Shown here piece by piece: positions 54,287 through 63,973 of a stretch of 64,000 nt of DNA. Where the stretch lies: assembly GCF_004336635.1 (NCBI RefSeq), contig NZ_SJXH01000007.1, forward strand, positions 52,159 to 116,158, read 5' to 3'. The notes under the pieces are model-generated. The model was given only the letters and a program-made list of their open reading frames with translations. It had not been told where the DNA came from and made no database searches. A program made the position numbers and the translations under genes. The DNA is from Acinetobacter sp. ANC 4862. GTDB lineage: Bacteria > Pseudomonadota > Gammaproteobacteria > Pseudomonadales > Moraxellaceae. Numbering within the stretch: position 1 is the first letter of the stretch; each line of letters opens with the position of its first letter.

Positions 54287-57133
54287 ATGAGCGATAAGCA
54301 AACTCCTGAAAATGCAGTGGATTATAAAGCCACGCTAAACCTCCCAGGTACTGAATTTGCAATGAAAGCAAATCTCGCAGTACGTGAAGCAAAATGGTTA
54401 GAAGAGTGGTATGCCGACAACATTTATCAGCAGATTCGTGCGTCGCGTATTGGCAAGAAAAAATATGTGCTTCACGATGGCCCTCCATACGCAAATGGTC
54501 AAATCCATTTGGGTCATGCGGTAAACAAAGTACTCAAAGACATCATCATCAAAAGCCGGATTATGGATGGCTTTGATGCACCGTATGTTCCGGGTTGGGA
54601 CTGTCACGGTTTGCCGATTGAACTTAAAGTTGAAGAAAAAGTCGGTAAAGTTGGCGTTAAAGTCGATGCTGCAACGTTCCGTAAACATTGCCGTGAATAT
54701 GCCTACACCCAAGTCGAATTACAGAAAAAAGACTTTGTGCGTATGGGTGTGTTTGGGGATTGGGACAATCCTTACCTGACCATGAACTTTGCCCAAGAAG
54801 CCAATATCGTGCGTTCATTGGGTGAAATCCAAAAACAAGGTCATATCCAGCCGGGTCTTAAACCAGTCAACTGGTGTTTGGACTGTGGTTCTGCATTGGC
54901 TGAAGCTGAAGTTGAATACGAAGATAAAAAATCGGATGCTATCGACGTGGGTTTCACTGTTGTTGATTTAGCAGATTTATCAGCGCGTTTAGGTGTTGAG
55001 GTTAAAGACTCAACCGACATCGTGATCTGGACCACGACACCTTGGACTATTCCTGCAAACCAAGCGGTTGCCCTGCATGCGGATATTGAATATCAATTGG
55101 TTAAAGCACGTGGCGACGAAAAAGCAGCACAAAACTTTATCTTGGCCAAAGATTTGGTTGAATCTGCAACTGAACGCTATGGCTTTACCACCGTTGAAGT
55201 AATTACTGATTTTACCGGTAGCAAACTTGAAAATCTGATTCTACAACATCCTTTAATTACTGAACGTCAGGTTCCAGTGATTTTAGGCGAACATGTAATT
55301 GCCACCAGCGGTACCGGTGCAGTACATACCGCACCTGGCCATGGTGTAGACGATTATAAAGTGGGCTTACTATACAACTTAAAAGTTGATAATCCTGTCG
55401 GTGGTAACGGTGTGTATTTACCGACCGCACCTGTTTTTGCAGGCGAGCACATCTATAAAGCCAATCCAAAAATTATTGCTGCATTAAGTGAAGCCAACAA
55501 GCTTTGGGCACATGTGGTGATTAAACATAGCTATCCACATTGCTGGCGCCATAAAACCCCGATTATCTTCCGTGCGACCCCACAGTGGTTCATCAGCATG
55601 GACGAAAAAGGTTTACGCCAAGGTGCTTTAAACGCGATTGAAAACGAGATCAGCTTCGTTCCAGATTGGGGTAAAAACCGTATCGAATCGATGATCGAAG
55701 GTCGTCCAGACTGGTGTATCTCGCGTCAACGTACTTGGGGTGTGCCAATCCCGTTCTTCGTACATAAAGACACCAACGAATTGCATCCACGTACCCCTGA
55801 ACTGATCGAAGAAGTGGCAAAACTGATCGAACAGGAAGGGATTGATGGTTGGTATAACCGTGAAGCGAAAGACTTTATCGGTGCCGATGCTGAACACTAC
55901 AATGCGGTTCGTGACACGCTAGACGTATGGTTTGACTCCGGTACAACGCACTATGCGGTACTTCGTCAACGTGAAGAACTGACTGATCCTGCTGATTTGT
56001 ACCTTGAAGGTTCAGACCAACACCGTGGCTGGTTCCAGTCTTCATTGTTAACCTCTATCGCGATTAACAACCGTGCACCGTATAAAGGCTTGTTGACTCA
56101 CGGCTTCGTGGTCGATGAAAAAGGCCGTAAGATGTCGAAATCCATCGGTAACGTGATCACACCGCAAGACATCATTAAAGATATGGGTGCAGATGGTTTA
56201 CGTTTCTGGATTGCGTCTTCAGACTACCGTTATGAAATGACGGCCGGTAAAGAAATCTTTAGCCGTGCCTCTGATGGTTACCGTCGTATCCGTAACACCT
56301 TACGTTTCTTGTTGGCGAACCTGAATGGTTTCCAACCAGCGACTGATGCATTGCCAGTCGATCAGTTGATTGCGCTTGATCAATACATCCTGCAACGTGC
56401 AGCAGACGTTCAAAAAACCATCCAGCAAGCCTATGAAGATATGAACTTCCATATCGTGGCAAGTTCGTTAACCAACTTCTGTATTAATGACTTGGGTGGT
56501 TTCTATTTAGACATCATCAAAGACCGTCAATACACAACCAAAGCAGACTCGCAAGCGCGTCATTCTGCACAAACTGCCTTGTATCACCTGGTACAAGCTT
56601 TTGTCCGCTGGATGGCACCAATCTTGACCTTTACTGCGCAAGAAGCTTGGCCGTTAATTCCGGGTCAAACTGAGAAATACGTGTTCACCACTGAATGGTA
56701 TGACATTCCGGTTGCATCGAAAGCCAACCTGGTTTCAGAAGCGGATTGGCAAACCATGATTGCGGTTAAATCTGCAGTGAACAAGCAAATTGAAGCAGCA
56801 CGTAATGCCAAACTGATTGGTTCTAACCTGTCTGCCAAAGTTGAACTTTGGGCAAATGCTGAATTGAAAGCGGTGCTTGATCAGTTAAGTGATGAACTTC
56901 GTTTTGTTCTGATCACATCAACTGTGATTGTAAATGCATTTGATGAAGCACAAGGTGAAGCAACAGATCTTGAAGGCTTACGCGTGAAAGTATCGGCTGC
57001 TGAAGGTGAAAAATGTGCCCGTTGCTGGCATGTACTTCCTGATGTAAATACACATCATGAACATCCGGGCCTTTGTTCTCGTTGTATTATTAACCTTCCT
57101 ACAGGTCAAGGCGAAGAGAGAAAATATGCCTAA
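54287..57133 (+). CDS. ileS: Isoleucyl-tRNA synthetase
   Basis: A 948-aa class I synthetase with an editing domain. The HIGH motif is in [20 protein letters not shown] (HLGH), the KMSKS motif is [12 protein letters not shown], the editing-domain [15 protein letters not shown] is present, and a C-terminal zinc finger has CARCW and CSRC. This is the bacterial type I form. Its stop overlaps lspA by 8 bp. Confidence 0.97.
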   Translation: MSDKQTPENAVDYKATLNLPGTEFAMKANLAVREAKWLEEWYADNIYQQIRASRIGKKKYVLHDGPPYANGQIHLGHAVNKVLKDIIIKSRIMDGFDAPYVPGWDCHGLPIELKVEEKVGKVGVKVDAATFRKHCREYAYTQVELQKKDFVRMGVFGDWDNPYLTMNFAQEANIVRSLGEIQKQGHIQPGLKPVNWCLDCGSALAEAEVEYEDKKSDAIDVGFTVVDLADLSARLGVEVKDSTDIVIWTTTPWTIPANQAVALHADIEYQLVKARGDEKAAQNFILAKDLVESATERYGFTTVEVITDFTGSKLENLILQHPLITERQVPVILGEHVIATSGTGAVHTAPGHGVDDYKVGLLYNLKVDNPVGGNGVYLPTAPVFAGEHIYKANPKIIAALSEANKLWAHVVIKHSYPHCWRHKTPIIFRATPQWFISMDEKGLRQGALNAIENEISFVPDWGKNRIESMIEGRPDWCISRQRTWGVPIPFFVHKDTNELHPRTPELIEEVAKLIEQEGIDGWYNREAKDFIGADAEHYNAVRDTLDVWFDSGTTHYAVLRQREELTDPADLYLEGSDQHRGWFQSSLLTSIAINNRAPYKGLLTHGFVVDEKGRKMSKSIGNVITPQDIIKDMGADGLRFWIASSDYRYEMTAGKEIFSRASDGYRRIRNTLRFLLANLNGFQPATDALPVDQLIALDQYILQRAADVQKTIQQAYEDMNFHIVASSLTNFCINDLGGFYLDIIKDRQYTTKADSQARHSAQTALYHLVQAFVRWMAPILTFTAQEAWPLIPGQTEKYVFTTEWYDIPVASKANLVSEADWQTMIAVKSAVNKQIEAARNAKLIGSNLSAKVELWANAELKAVLDQLSDELRFVLITSTVIVNAFDEAQGEATDLEGLRVKVSAAEGEKCARCWHVLPDVNTHHEHPGLCSRCIINLPTGQGEERKYA

Positions 57134-57668
57134 TCCGCAAACTAAAAAGGGCTTATTCCAGTTCTACCCACACAATCTGGTGTGGGTGGGTTTATCCATT
57201 GTCGCGATCATTCTCGACCAATGGACCAAATGGATTGCAGTGACAAATCTGAACTATGCAGATCCTGTTCCTGTACTGCCCTTTTTAAACTGGACATTGC
57301 TACATAACTATGGCGCAGCCTTTAGTTTCCTGTCCGATGCCGGTGGATGGCAACGTTATTTCTTTACTTCACTGGCAGGTTTAGTGTCTGTAATTTTTGT
57401 ATTTTGGCTGATGCGTATGCCGAAAAAAATGGTGATTTTACCGATGGCGATTGCCCTGATTTTGGGTGGTGCGATCGGTAACTTAATTGACCGCATTTCT
57501 TTAGGTTATGTGGTCGATTTTATTCACGTTTACTACAACAACAGCCACTTCCCTGCTTTTAATATTGCAGATAGTGCCATTACCGTGGGGACTATTCTGC
57601 TGCTGATCGATACGTTTTTTCTAGAAAAACAACGTATTCAACGTGCGGAAGCGCAACACAATGACTGA
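57126..57668 (+). CDS. lspA: Lipoprotein signal peptidase
   Basis: A 180-aa inner-membrane aspartyl protease with four helices, cleaving prolipoproteins. The start is the ATG at 57126 inside the ileS end (GAGAGAAAAT ahead). The catalytic Asp pair is in [11 protein letters not shown] and [12 protein letters not shown]. Globomycin would target it. Its stop overlaps fkpB by 8 bp. Confidence 0.95.
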   Translation: MPNPQTKKGLFQFYPHNLVWVGLSIVAIILDQWTKWIAVTNLNYADPVPVLPFLNWTLLHNYGAAFSFLSDAGGWQRYFFTSLAGLVSVIFVFWLMRMPKKMVILPMAIALILGGAIGNLIDRISLGYVVDFIHVYYNNSHFPAFNIADSAITVGTILLLIDTFFLEKQRIQRAEAQHND

Positions 57669-58143
57669 AATTATTAATCCAAATGAAGAAATCCGTATTA
57701 ATGATGGTTCGAAAGTAGAACTTCATTTTTCGGTAGCCATTGAAAATGGTGTGGAAATTGATAACACCCGTAGCCGTGAAGAACCAGTAAGTTTGGTGAT
57801 GGGCGATGGCAGCTTATTACCCGGTTTTGAAAAAGCACTCTTTGGTTTACGTGCCGGTGACCGTCGTACCGTGAGTCTTCCTCCTGAAGATGCTTTCGGT
57901 CCCTGGAACCCTGAAAACGTACAAAAATTTGATACGGTTAAATTCGAACAAACACCGATTGTCGGTCATATGATTGAATTTGAAGATAAAGCCAAACAAA
58001 GCTTATTTGGTGTAGTGAAATCAGTCGGTGAAGATATTACCGAAATTGATTTCAATCACCCGCTTGCAGGCAAGGACATTACCTTTGAAGTGGAAATCTT
58101 TAAAGTGACCCCTGCCGGTCAGCAAGCTATTAAACTGATGTAA
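57661..58143 (+). CDS. fkpB: FKBP-type peptidyl-prolyl isomerase (FkpB/SlpA)
   Basis: A 160-aa SlyD/SlpA-type isomerase. Blocks: SKVELHFSVAIENGVEIDNT, MGDGSLLPGFEKALFGLRAG, an insert-in-flap region (VQKFDTVKFEQTPIVGHMIE) and PLAGKDITFEVEIFKV. The start is the ATG at 57661, with overlap to lspA. In E. coli the next gene is ispH; here an FMN reductase gene stands instead after a terminator. Confidence 0.94.
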   Translation: MTEIINPNEEIRINDGSKVELHFSVAIENGVEIDNTRSREEPVSLVMGDGSLLPGFEKALFGLRAGDRRTVSLPPEDAFGPWNPENVQKFDTVKFEQTPIVGHMIEFEDKAKQSLFGVVKSVGEDITEIDFNHPLAGKDITFEVEIFKVTPAGQQAIKLM

Positions 58144-58167
58144 AAGATCATCTAAATCATGATTTTT

Positions 58168-58192
58168 TAAAAGCTCCTTCGGGAGCTTTTTT
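58168..58192 (+). terminator. Terminator of ribF-ileS-lspA-fkpB
   Basis: AAAAGCTCC-TTC-GGGAGCTTTTTT, 24 bp after the fkpB stop. Confidence 0.92.
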
Positions 58193-58282
58193 ATGTTCTG
58201 GAGATACAAATCCCTAATATTCAGCCCTTAATAATCATATTAATTTAGACCTTGGCTAGCTTTATAAAAAAACAGGTTCAAT

Positions 58283-58825
58283 ATGAAAATTCACATTATT
58301 GTCGGTAGTGTTCGTGAAGGTCGTATTGCGATTAAAGTCGCGCGCTGGGTACAACGAAGTATCGAAAGAGCCAATTTCAGTACTGTTCAGGTTGAACTGG
58401 TCGATTTAAAAGAATGGAACCTGCCTATTTTTTCAGGTGCACATCCACCGATTACGGGTATTTATGATCAACCGAAACAACAGGAATGGGCAGACAAAAT
58501 TGCTTCGGGTGATGCCATTATTTTTATTAGCCCTGAATATAACCATGGCTATAGCCCGGCTCTCAAAAATGCTTTGGATTACTTAGGCAAAGAATGGCAA
58601 GGCAAACCCGCTGCCTATATTGGCTATGGTGCAACCAATGGCTCACGCTCGATTGATCAAATCCGTCAAGTCGGAACCCAACTCGGTTTAGTCGACAGTA
58701 ATGCTGTGATTGAAATTCGTGACATTTTCTCACGCAATAAAACTGAAGAATTTGAACCCAATGAATTCGATAACAAAAATCTCAGATCTGTTTTGGATAA
58801 ACTGATTCAATACGTGAATTCCTGA
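58283..58825 (+). CDS. NAD(P)H-dependent FMN reductase
   Basis: A 180-aa flavodoxin-like reductase. The phosphate loop is IVGSVREGRIAIKVARWV, followed by IIFISPEYNHGYSPALKNAL with the typical PEYN motif, and the C-terminal GYGATNGSRSIDQIRQ. It resembles the YieF/ChrR quinone reductases and the general FMN_red family. It could supply reduced FMN for SsuD, but nothing in the context proves this. It is directly followed by the GacA-type element of the sRNA. Confidence 0.85.
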   Translation: MKIHIIVGSVREGRIAIKVARWVQRSIERANFSTVQVELVDLKEWNLPIFSGAHPPITGIYDQPKQQEWADKIASGDAIIFISPEYNHGYSPALKNALDYLGKEWQGKPAAYIGYGATNGSRSIDQIRQVGTQLGLVDSNAVIEIRDIFSRNKTEEFEPNEFDNKNLRSVLDKLIQYVNS

Positions 58826-58842
58826 TATTTTTTGAGTACCTG

Positions 58843-58910
58843 TGTAGGTTTAAGCTTACAACAGTTGCCGAATATCTCCACTTTTCACATATTATCCAAA
58901 GCGCTATATT
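58843..58910 (+). promoter_or_regulatory. GacA-type upstream activating sequence and promoter
   Basis: TGTAGG-TTTAAG-CTTACA (58843-58860) matches the GacA activating box TGTAAG-N6-CTTACA at 11 of 12 defined bases with exact spacing. It is followed by TTTTCA (58882-58887), 17 bp, then TATATT (58905-58910). The box centre is about 66 bp upstream of the expected transcription start near 58918, which fits rsm promoters. Confidence 0.82.
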
Positions 58911-58917
58911 TAAAGCA

Positions 58918-59053
58918 TACAGAGACAGGAAGTCTCTTAAGCAAAAAACAATAATGATAAGCAATAAACAGCAGGATGCTGATGGGTACGACAGGAGTTA
59001 TACCTTTAAAATGAATATAAAAAAGCCTCGACAGGATGTCGGGGCTTTTTTTT
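58918..59053 (+). ncRNA. Gac/Rsm-type small RNA (RsmX/Y/Z, CsrB-like), predicted RsmA/CsrA titrator
   Basis: The transcript of about 135 nt carries four GGA motifs, each in a hairpin loop. These are AGAGAC-AGGAA-GTCTCT (58921-58937), CAGCA-GGA-TGCTG (58969-58981), GGTA...ACAGGAGT...TACC (58985-59004) and the terminator AAGCCTCGACA-GGA-TGTCGGGGCTT (about 59020-59047), followed by a T-run. A-rich single strands separate the first two. GGA in loops is the hallmark of CsrA/RsmA decoy RNAs. With the GacA box just upstream this should be the GacS/GacA-controlled decoy. There is no ORF. The 5' end is inferred, and no Rfam comparison was made. Confidence 0.85.
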
Positions 59054-59284
59054 CAAAGTCATTTAATTATTCTGGTCATTTAATATCGTGATTTAAAGTG
59101 AACCCGCCACTTGTCGAAAAGCTCAATTAAACGACCAAAATTTACATCATGCTGAAATATCAAACTTTATAATCAAATTCAGCAAAAACAATTATCCATA
59201 CTATCTTTATGAATGATTAGAATAGAGTTAAAAATCATTCTAAGTATCATAAGTAAAACAATAAAAATGCTTGAGAGAAAAATT

Positions 59285-60325
59285 ATGCAATTAGAACATC
59301 ATTTTCTGAATGATTACGCCAAAGTATTCATAGCTCACCCCGACAACAATGCATGTCATGATTTAGCCCAATATATCGAGAACAATCTTGAAGAGCTGAT
59401 GCAACAGATCCATCAGCATGGCATCTTGATTTTTCGAGGATTTAACATTCAGCAAACGGATGAATTTCATCAACTTATTGAACAAAAATTCAAGTTACAG
59501 CCGTGGAATTCCTTCAATCCGAATATGCCGGGTTGGGTTGCATCATGGATGCGTAAATACAGTGAAAGTATTTTAGGTGCGGGGGATTATCGACGCTATA
59601 TTGACCGTAATACCGTTCAATTAGGGCCAGTGGAGAACGCTGTACAAGGCCCGCATGTGGAAGGTGGTGTCCGTTCTGAACGCTCACGCTATATCGCTTT
59701 ATATTGTCAGGAACCCTCAACTTATTTGGCTGAAACTGGCTTTAATAATCTTGAGAAAATTTGGGAAAATTTTCCTGAATCGGTTAAACAAAAATACCAA
59801 GGCACTTGGAATCATTTTTCTTATGTCTCATCGCGTAAAATTAATTTTATCGATCGGATCTTACTGAAAAAGAGTCCTTTTAGCGTGAGCATACTGCCTG
59901 ACAAGAAAGCCAAACTCACCTTGCAACGTGCACCGCTGGTGATTAAGCATCCTGTTACCCAAAAGCTTGCGCTACAACCTTGGGCATTTGCCAACAATAC
60001 CAATCCATTCGCTTATCAGGCTGCACAAAATTGTTTTGAAAATCGTGGTGATATCCAAATCGATTCCACTGCTGATGGTATGCAGCTAACCTGGGAAATT
60101 TTCAATCAACAGGGTCATAAAATTGAATGGACGGATCAAGAGAAACAAGCCTTTTTTGATGCGATGTATCGTGATGCACTGTTATTAGAATGGCAGAAAG
60201 GCGATGTTGCCATTGTCGATAATATTAAAATTGCCCATTGGCGCATGAATGGCGAACAAGGCAACCGTAAACTCATTCAAATTCAGGCCAATGTATTTAA
60301 TGCTGATGATCATTATGCCGCGTAA
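59285..60325 (+). CDS. TauD/TfdA-like Fe(II)/2-oxoglutarate dioxygenase
   Basis: 346 aa from MQLEHHFLNDYAKVFIAHPD (ATG 59285 with GAGAG ahead; the frame begins at 59213). GILIFRGFNI near the N-terminus and the metal motif PHVEGGVRSERSRYIALYC (His-x-Glu) are TauD/TfdA-like. The distal His and Arg are in IAHWRMNGEQGNRKLIQ. Glu replaces Asp in the HxD triad, as in some family members. The substrate is unknown; similar proteins act in secondary metabolism or alkyl-sulfonate use. It lies 230 bp after the Rsm sRNA. Confidence 0.78.
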   Translation: MQLEHHFLNDYAKVFIAHPDNNACHDLAQYIENNLEELMQQIHQHGILIFRGFNIQQTDEFHQLIEQKFKLQPWNSFNPNMPGWVASWMRKYSESILGAGDYRRYIDRNTVQLGPVENAVQGPHVEGGVRSERSRYIALYCQEPSTYLAETGFNNLEKIWENFPESVKQKYQGTWNHFSYVSSRKINFIDRILLKKSPFSVSILPDKKAKLTLQRAPLVIKHPVTQKLALQPWAFANNTNPFAYQAAQNCFENRGDIQIDSTADGMQLTWEIFNQQGHKIEWTDQEKQAFFDAMYRDALLLEWQKGDVAIVDNIKIAHWRMNGEQGNRKLIQIQANVFNADDHYAA

Positions 60326-60355
60326 TTCAAGCAGATGATTGACGCAGATACGTTT

Positions 60356-60384
60356 AAAAGCCCGATATTTCCATAAGGGCTTTT
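60356..60384. terminator. Terminator between the dioxygenase and the sugar dehydrogenase genes
   Basis: AAAAGCCC / GGGCTTTT with a 13-base loop between convergent genes; a weak-to-moderate hairpin. Confidence 0.65.
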
Positions 60385-60392
60385 GGATGAAA

Positions 60393-61556
60393 TTATTTCG
60401 CAGTCATTTTGAGTAATCTGGCGTTTTTACCATCTTCAATGACCCAAATTGCACCGTCTGGAGCTTCCAGCAGGCCACGAATACGTTGTTTCATATTTAA
60501 GCGCTGGACTTCCTTCACAGGCTTCATTTCGGTATCAACCACTACAATAGCTTCAGAAGACAAGCCACAGATCAGGGCCTTATTTTTCCATGCAGGAAAT
60601 TGGTTGCCTTTATAAAACATCAGACTGGATGGAGAAATCACAGGCGTCCAGCTGATCTCTGGGGCCTTAAATTCAGGGCGGGTATTATGGTCAGGGATTT
60701 CTTTCCCATCATAATGATCCCCATTTGAAACAATAGGATAGCCATAATTTTCAGCTTTTATGATGAGATTGAGCTCATCGCCCCCTTTAGGTCCCATTTC
60801 AGCCACCCACAGCTTACCTTTACCATCAAATGCAATCCCGAGAGGGTTACGATGCCCCAAAGTCCAGACCTGTTTGGCAACCTCGCCTCGGTTCATAAAG
60901 GGATTCCCTAAAGCAGGTGTACCATCATCATTTAAACGCAAGATTTTGCCTAAATTCGATTGCATATCTTGAGCAGGATCAAACTTCTGACGTTCTCCTG
61001 AGCTGATCCAGAGCTTGCCATCTGAGCCAAATAACAACCGATGTCCATAATGTCCCTGACCTTGAACTTTAGGCACTTGTTGCCAAATCGTCCTTAAATT
61101 CTTAAGTTGGGGCTGTTGAGGATTGGATAAATCCAATTCGCCACGCGCAACCACAGCGCCATAGCCACCCTGTCCTGCTGCTGCATAGCTGATATAGACT
61201 TGACGGTTCTGTGCAAATTGCGGATGCAAGGCAATATCTCCCAAGCCACCTTGTCCACCATAAGCCACTTTAGGAACACCTTTGACTTCGACTTTTTGCT
61301 TGGTTTGGGGATCAAATAATTGTAATTTGCCTTTTTTCTCAGTAATCAGTAAACGGCCATCTTTTAAAGAGGCAATCGCCCACGGCTCATTAAACTGTGC
61401 AATCGTACTAAGTTGATAACCTTGTTGTATTTTTGAGGAAGACTGCTGTTTTTGTTTTGACTGCTCCTGTGGAATGTCATTTTGTGCATGACAAGCCGTT
61501 AAACCATAAAAAGTTAAACTTAAACATATAATGGCAGCTGGGTGAATTTGGTTCAT
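60393..61556 (-). CDS. PQQ-dependent aldose sugar dehydrogenase-like lipoprotein
   Basis: A 387-aa protein with a lipoprotein signal (lipobox LTAC) and a Gln/Ser-rich linker. A six-bladed beta-propeller of the glucose/sorbosone dehydrogenase family (YliI/Asd type) follows: YGGQGGLGDIALHPQFAQNR, GHRNPLGIAFDGKGKLWVAE (active-site His/Arg region), MGPKGGDELNLI and RPEFKAPEISWTP. It probably oxidises aldoses in the periplasm with PQQ. Acinetobacter species differ in their ability to make PQQ; no pqq gene is here. Confidence 0.87.
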   Translation of the reverse strand: MNQIHPAAIICLSLTFYGLTACHAQNDIPQEQSKQKQQSSSKIQQGYQLSTIAQFNEPWAIASLKDGRLLITEKKGKLQLFDPQTKQKVEVKGVPKVAYGGQGGLGDIALHPQFAQNRQVYISYAAAGQGGYGAVVARGELDLSNPQQPQLKNLRTIWQQVPKVQGQGHYGHRLLFGSDGKLWISSGERQKFDPAQDMQSNLGKILRLNDDGTPALGNPFMNRGEVAKQVWTLGHRNPLGIAFDGKGKLWVAEMGPKGGDELNLIIKAENYGYPIVSNGDHYDGKEIPDHNTRPEFKAPEISWTPVISPSSLMFYKGNQFPAWKNKALICGLSSEAIVVVDTEMKPVKEVQRLNMKQRIRGLLEAPDGAIWVIEDGKNARLLKMTAK

Positions 61557-61695
61557 ACTTTATGCTTCTTTAATGAACATCATGACCAATTTAGCATTAC
61601 CAGACAAACCACTACATATAAAAAACCAAGTAATGGTAAAAGGATATGACATTTCACTTGAAGAATTGATCAAACCCAATCAGGTTTTCTGTGGC

Positions 61696-63492
61696 TTACT
61701 GAATACAGGCTTGATCACGTTGATTTTTTGCTTGGTAGAGTTGCTGATCTGCTGTTTTCATCAAGCAATCGACACTTTTATAGCAATGTATAGCATCCAT
61801 AATGGCCACGCCTACACTAATCGTAATAGAGTCTTTTCCATCTTCCCGGTTGATATGTTTGAGTTGCAGTTCACGTATAACCCGACACAATTTTTCTGCA
61901 AATTTTTGAGTCTGTTCCCTATTCAAATCAAATAACAAAATTGCAAATTCTTCTCCACCATAGCGCGCTAAAAAACCGGATGCCGGCAAAATTGAATCTA
62001 TCATCTTGACCAAAGCCTTTAAAATCTCGTCACCTTTAAGATGACCATAATAATCGTTATATTTTTTAAAGTAGTCGACATCAATCATATAGAATCCCAA
62101 TGAGGATCCTGCTTGAATCGCCTGCTCAAAGCGTTGTTGTATCTCTATATTTAATGCATAACGGTTATAAGCACCGGTTAAGGCATCGGTACGAACTTGA
62201 TGTGCCAATTGCTCATTCAGTTGCGTTATGGCCTGCGTACGTTCCTGGACTTTTTTATCGAGGGTTTTGTTCCACTGCAACAGTTTCTTATTCAGCAATT
62301 CAGTTTTATAGCTCTGCACCGCATAATCACGGCTAAGCTGTAAAGTGACCACCATAAAATACACACACGAACTATAAAAAGCGATTTCAACCGAATCAAT
62401 CAGCTTTAGTCCCAATAAATAGTCATGTATAAAGGTAAGACACACTAAAACAATGGCAAAGGCATTGGCCTTGGAATAGGGAATTTGATCCCGATAGATC
62501 CGGTAAACCGCATATAAAAGATTAGCAAAAATCAGGAATGAAATTGCAAAACTTTGAAAAAATAAGCTTTGAAAAACTAGAGGTTGTTGAGTCAGAGTCA
62601 CGACTATATTAATACCGATCATTACACAGGTGATCTGTAATAAGAAACGGTGAATGAGCTGATGAGGCAATAGAAAAATATAGAGCAGGAAGAATAGGCA
62701 AACCAATTCAGTCAATAAATATTCAAGTCGAGTTCCCCAAAGCCAAGAAATATTGGTAAATAAAGTATAAATAAAGGGAACAGCAAAGAAACTACGCAGA
62801 CTCAGACATAAAATAAAGAGTCCCAAGAACAGCCAAATATGACTAGACTGCTTGTGGGCAATACGATATAGCGCAAACAACACCATAAAGCAGCCAATCA
62901 TTAGCAATACACCACTCACAAGAGTGAGAGGAATTACTTGGCGATAAAATTTGTGCAGAATCGGTTTATTGAAACCCATATAAATACTGTTTTCTAGACC
63001 ACCCCGAATATGCTGAAAACTTGAGACCTGAAGGGTAATTACTACATCGGTTTTATTTGGAAAAAATGACACCAATTTAGGTGCCATTTCTGTTTGATGA
63101 TGTCCCTCTACACCTACTTGCCCAACTTTTGTGAGTAAACGATCATCTACAAATAATTGATAGGCACCATACGGATATGGGATATACAAATAGATTTGTT
63201 GCCCTACCGCAGACTCAGGTAATTTAAAATGTTGCTGAAAGGTCGCTAAACCATCTTTCTGCCCTGAAATACTGAGAAATGATGCAGGTAATTGAACTGT
63301 TTTAATAATTTTAGATGGAGAAATCTGAGACGCTTCAACTCCAATGATCAGTTGATTAGGATAATAATTCCATACACCATCAAGTCGCTCATTATGATTT
63401 TTGTCAAAATTCAAAGACGTTGATGCATAGACCACTGTACTCAGCAGAAATAGGCATACAGAGAAAATAGCACTGAGAACAAAGCGGAACAT
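61696..63492 (-). CDS. 7TMR-DISM diguanylate cyclase
   Basis: A 598-aa protein. An N-terminal signal or first helix (MFRFVLSAIFSVCLFLLSTV) is followed by a periplasmic 7TMR-DISM extracellular type 2 domain (about 25-180). About seven transmembrane helices follow (about 190-390), then a short coiled coil and a C-terminal GGDEF domain with an intact ARYGGEEFAIL (GGEEF at 512-516). It should make c-di-GMP in response to a periplasmic ligand, perhaps a carbohydrate. There is no EAL domain. It is convergent with nothing and lies upstream of the PQQ dehydrogenase gene on the same strand. Confidence 0.9.
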   Translation of the reverse strand: MFRFVLSAIFSVCLFLLSTVVYASTSLNFDKNHNERLDGVWNYYPNQLIIGVEASQISPSKIIKTVQLPASFLSISGQKDGLATFQQHFKLPESAVGQQIYLYIPYPYGAYQLFVDDRLLTKVGQVGVEGHHQTEMAPKLVSFFPNKTDVVITLQVSSFQHIRGGLENSIYMGFNKPILHKFYRQVIPLTLVSGVLLMIGCFMVLFALYRIAHKQSSHIWLFLGLFILCLSLRSFFAVPFIYTLFTNISWLWGTRLEYLLTELVCLFFLLYIFLLPHQLIHRFLLQITCVMIGINIVVTLTQQPLVFQSLFFQSFAISFLIFANLLYAVYRIYRDQIPYSKANAFAIVLVCLTFIHDYLLGLKLIDSVEIAFYSSCVYFMVVTLQLSRDYAVQSYKTELLNKKLLQWNKTLDKKVQERTQAITQLNEQLAHQVRTDALTGAYNRYALNIEIQQRFEQAIQAGSSLGFYMIDVDYFKKYNDYYGHLKGDEILKALVKMIDSILPASGFLARYGGEEFAILLFDLNREQTQKFAEKLCRVIRELQLKHINREDGKDSITISVGVAIMDAIHCYKSVDCLMKTADQQLYQAKNQRDQACIQ

Positions 63493-63650
63493 GCAGAAAA
63501 GATAAGGAGGGATTAAGTGGAAAAGTATAACATTTAACCTTCAAACAATAATCTTATTTGATTGGCCTAAAACTTAATCTTTGATTCGAAAGATAATTTA
63601 ATCAAAATATAAGAATTTACTCTAATTTTTTCTATTTCTTCTGCCCATAA
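63493..63650. other. Short AT-rich gap between the cyclase and the rRNA terminator
   Basis: 158 bp with no ORF, repeat or RNA signal; it should hold the cyclase promoter. Confidence 0.35.
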
Positions 63651-63687
63651 AAAAATCCCCCTGGCTCTATGGAGTCAGGGGGATTTT
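63651..63687 (-). terminator. rRNA operon terminator
   Basis: AAAATCCCCCTG / CAGGGGGATTTT (12-bp stem with T-rich flank in the minus direction) just beyond the 5S gene, ending the rrn operon. Confidence 0.9.
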
Positions 63688-63696
63688 AGAATAATG

Positions 63697-63811
63697 AGCT
63701 GGCGATGACTTACTCTCACATGGGTAACCCCACACTACCATCAGCGCAAAGAGGTTTCACTTCTGAGTTCGGGAAGGGATCAGGTGGTTCACTCTTGCTA
63801 TTGTCGCCAGC
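63697..63811 (-). rRNA. rrf: 5S ribosomal RNA
   Basis: The complement starts GCTGGCGACAATAGCAAGAG and ends with AGTAAGTCATCGCCAGCT, the classical 5S stem closing GCTGGCGA with TCGCCAGC. Internal ACCTGATCCCTTCCCGAACT and AGAAGTGAAACC are the universally conserved 5S loop sequences. The length of about 115 nt is right for the group. Confidence 0.97.
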
Positions 63812-63973
63812 ACAACTGTTATGGAGACGTTCGGGTCTTATCTTTCGTGCCGTACTTGCGTTTCCAAATCTTTACAGATTGGGCTGTTTGAGTTGCTATT
63901 GTCTAACTAACGCTTCACTAAATCAAGTTTTTTGTATTGATTCAATCGAACCATACAACTGTTTGGGTGTTGT
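63812..63973 (-). other. 23S-5S internal transcribed spacer
   Basis: 162 bp between the 5S 5' end and the 23S 3' end, with no tRNA; AT-rich with some stem-forming potential for RNase III/E processing. Confidence 0.75.

Noticed and set aside
61573..61935. 120-codon plus-strand ORF starting in the gap between the sugar dehydrogenase and cyclase genes
   Set aside because: Two thirds of it is antisense to the GGDEF domain, there is no ribosome site, and the hydrophobic end is a shadow of the cyclase codons. The first 35 codons look fairly protein-like but are not enough.
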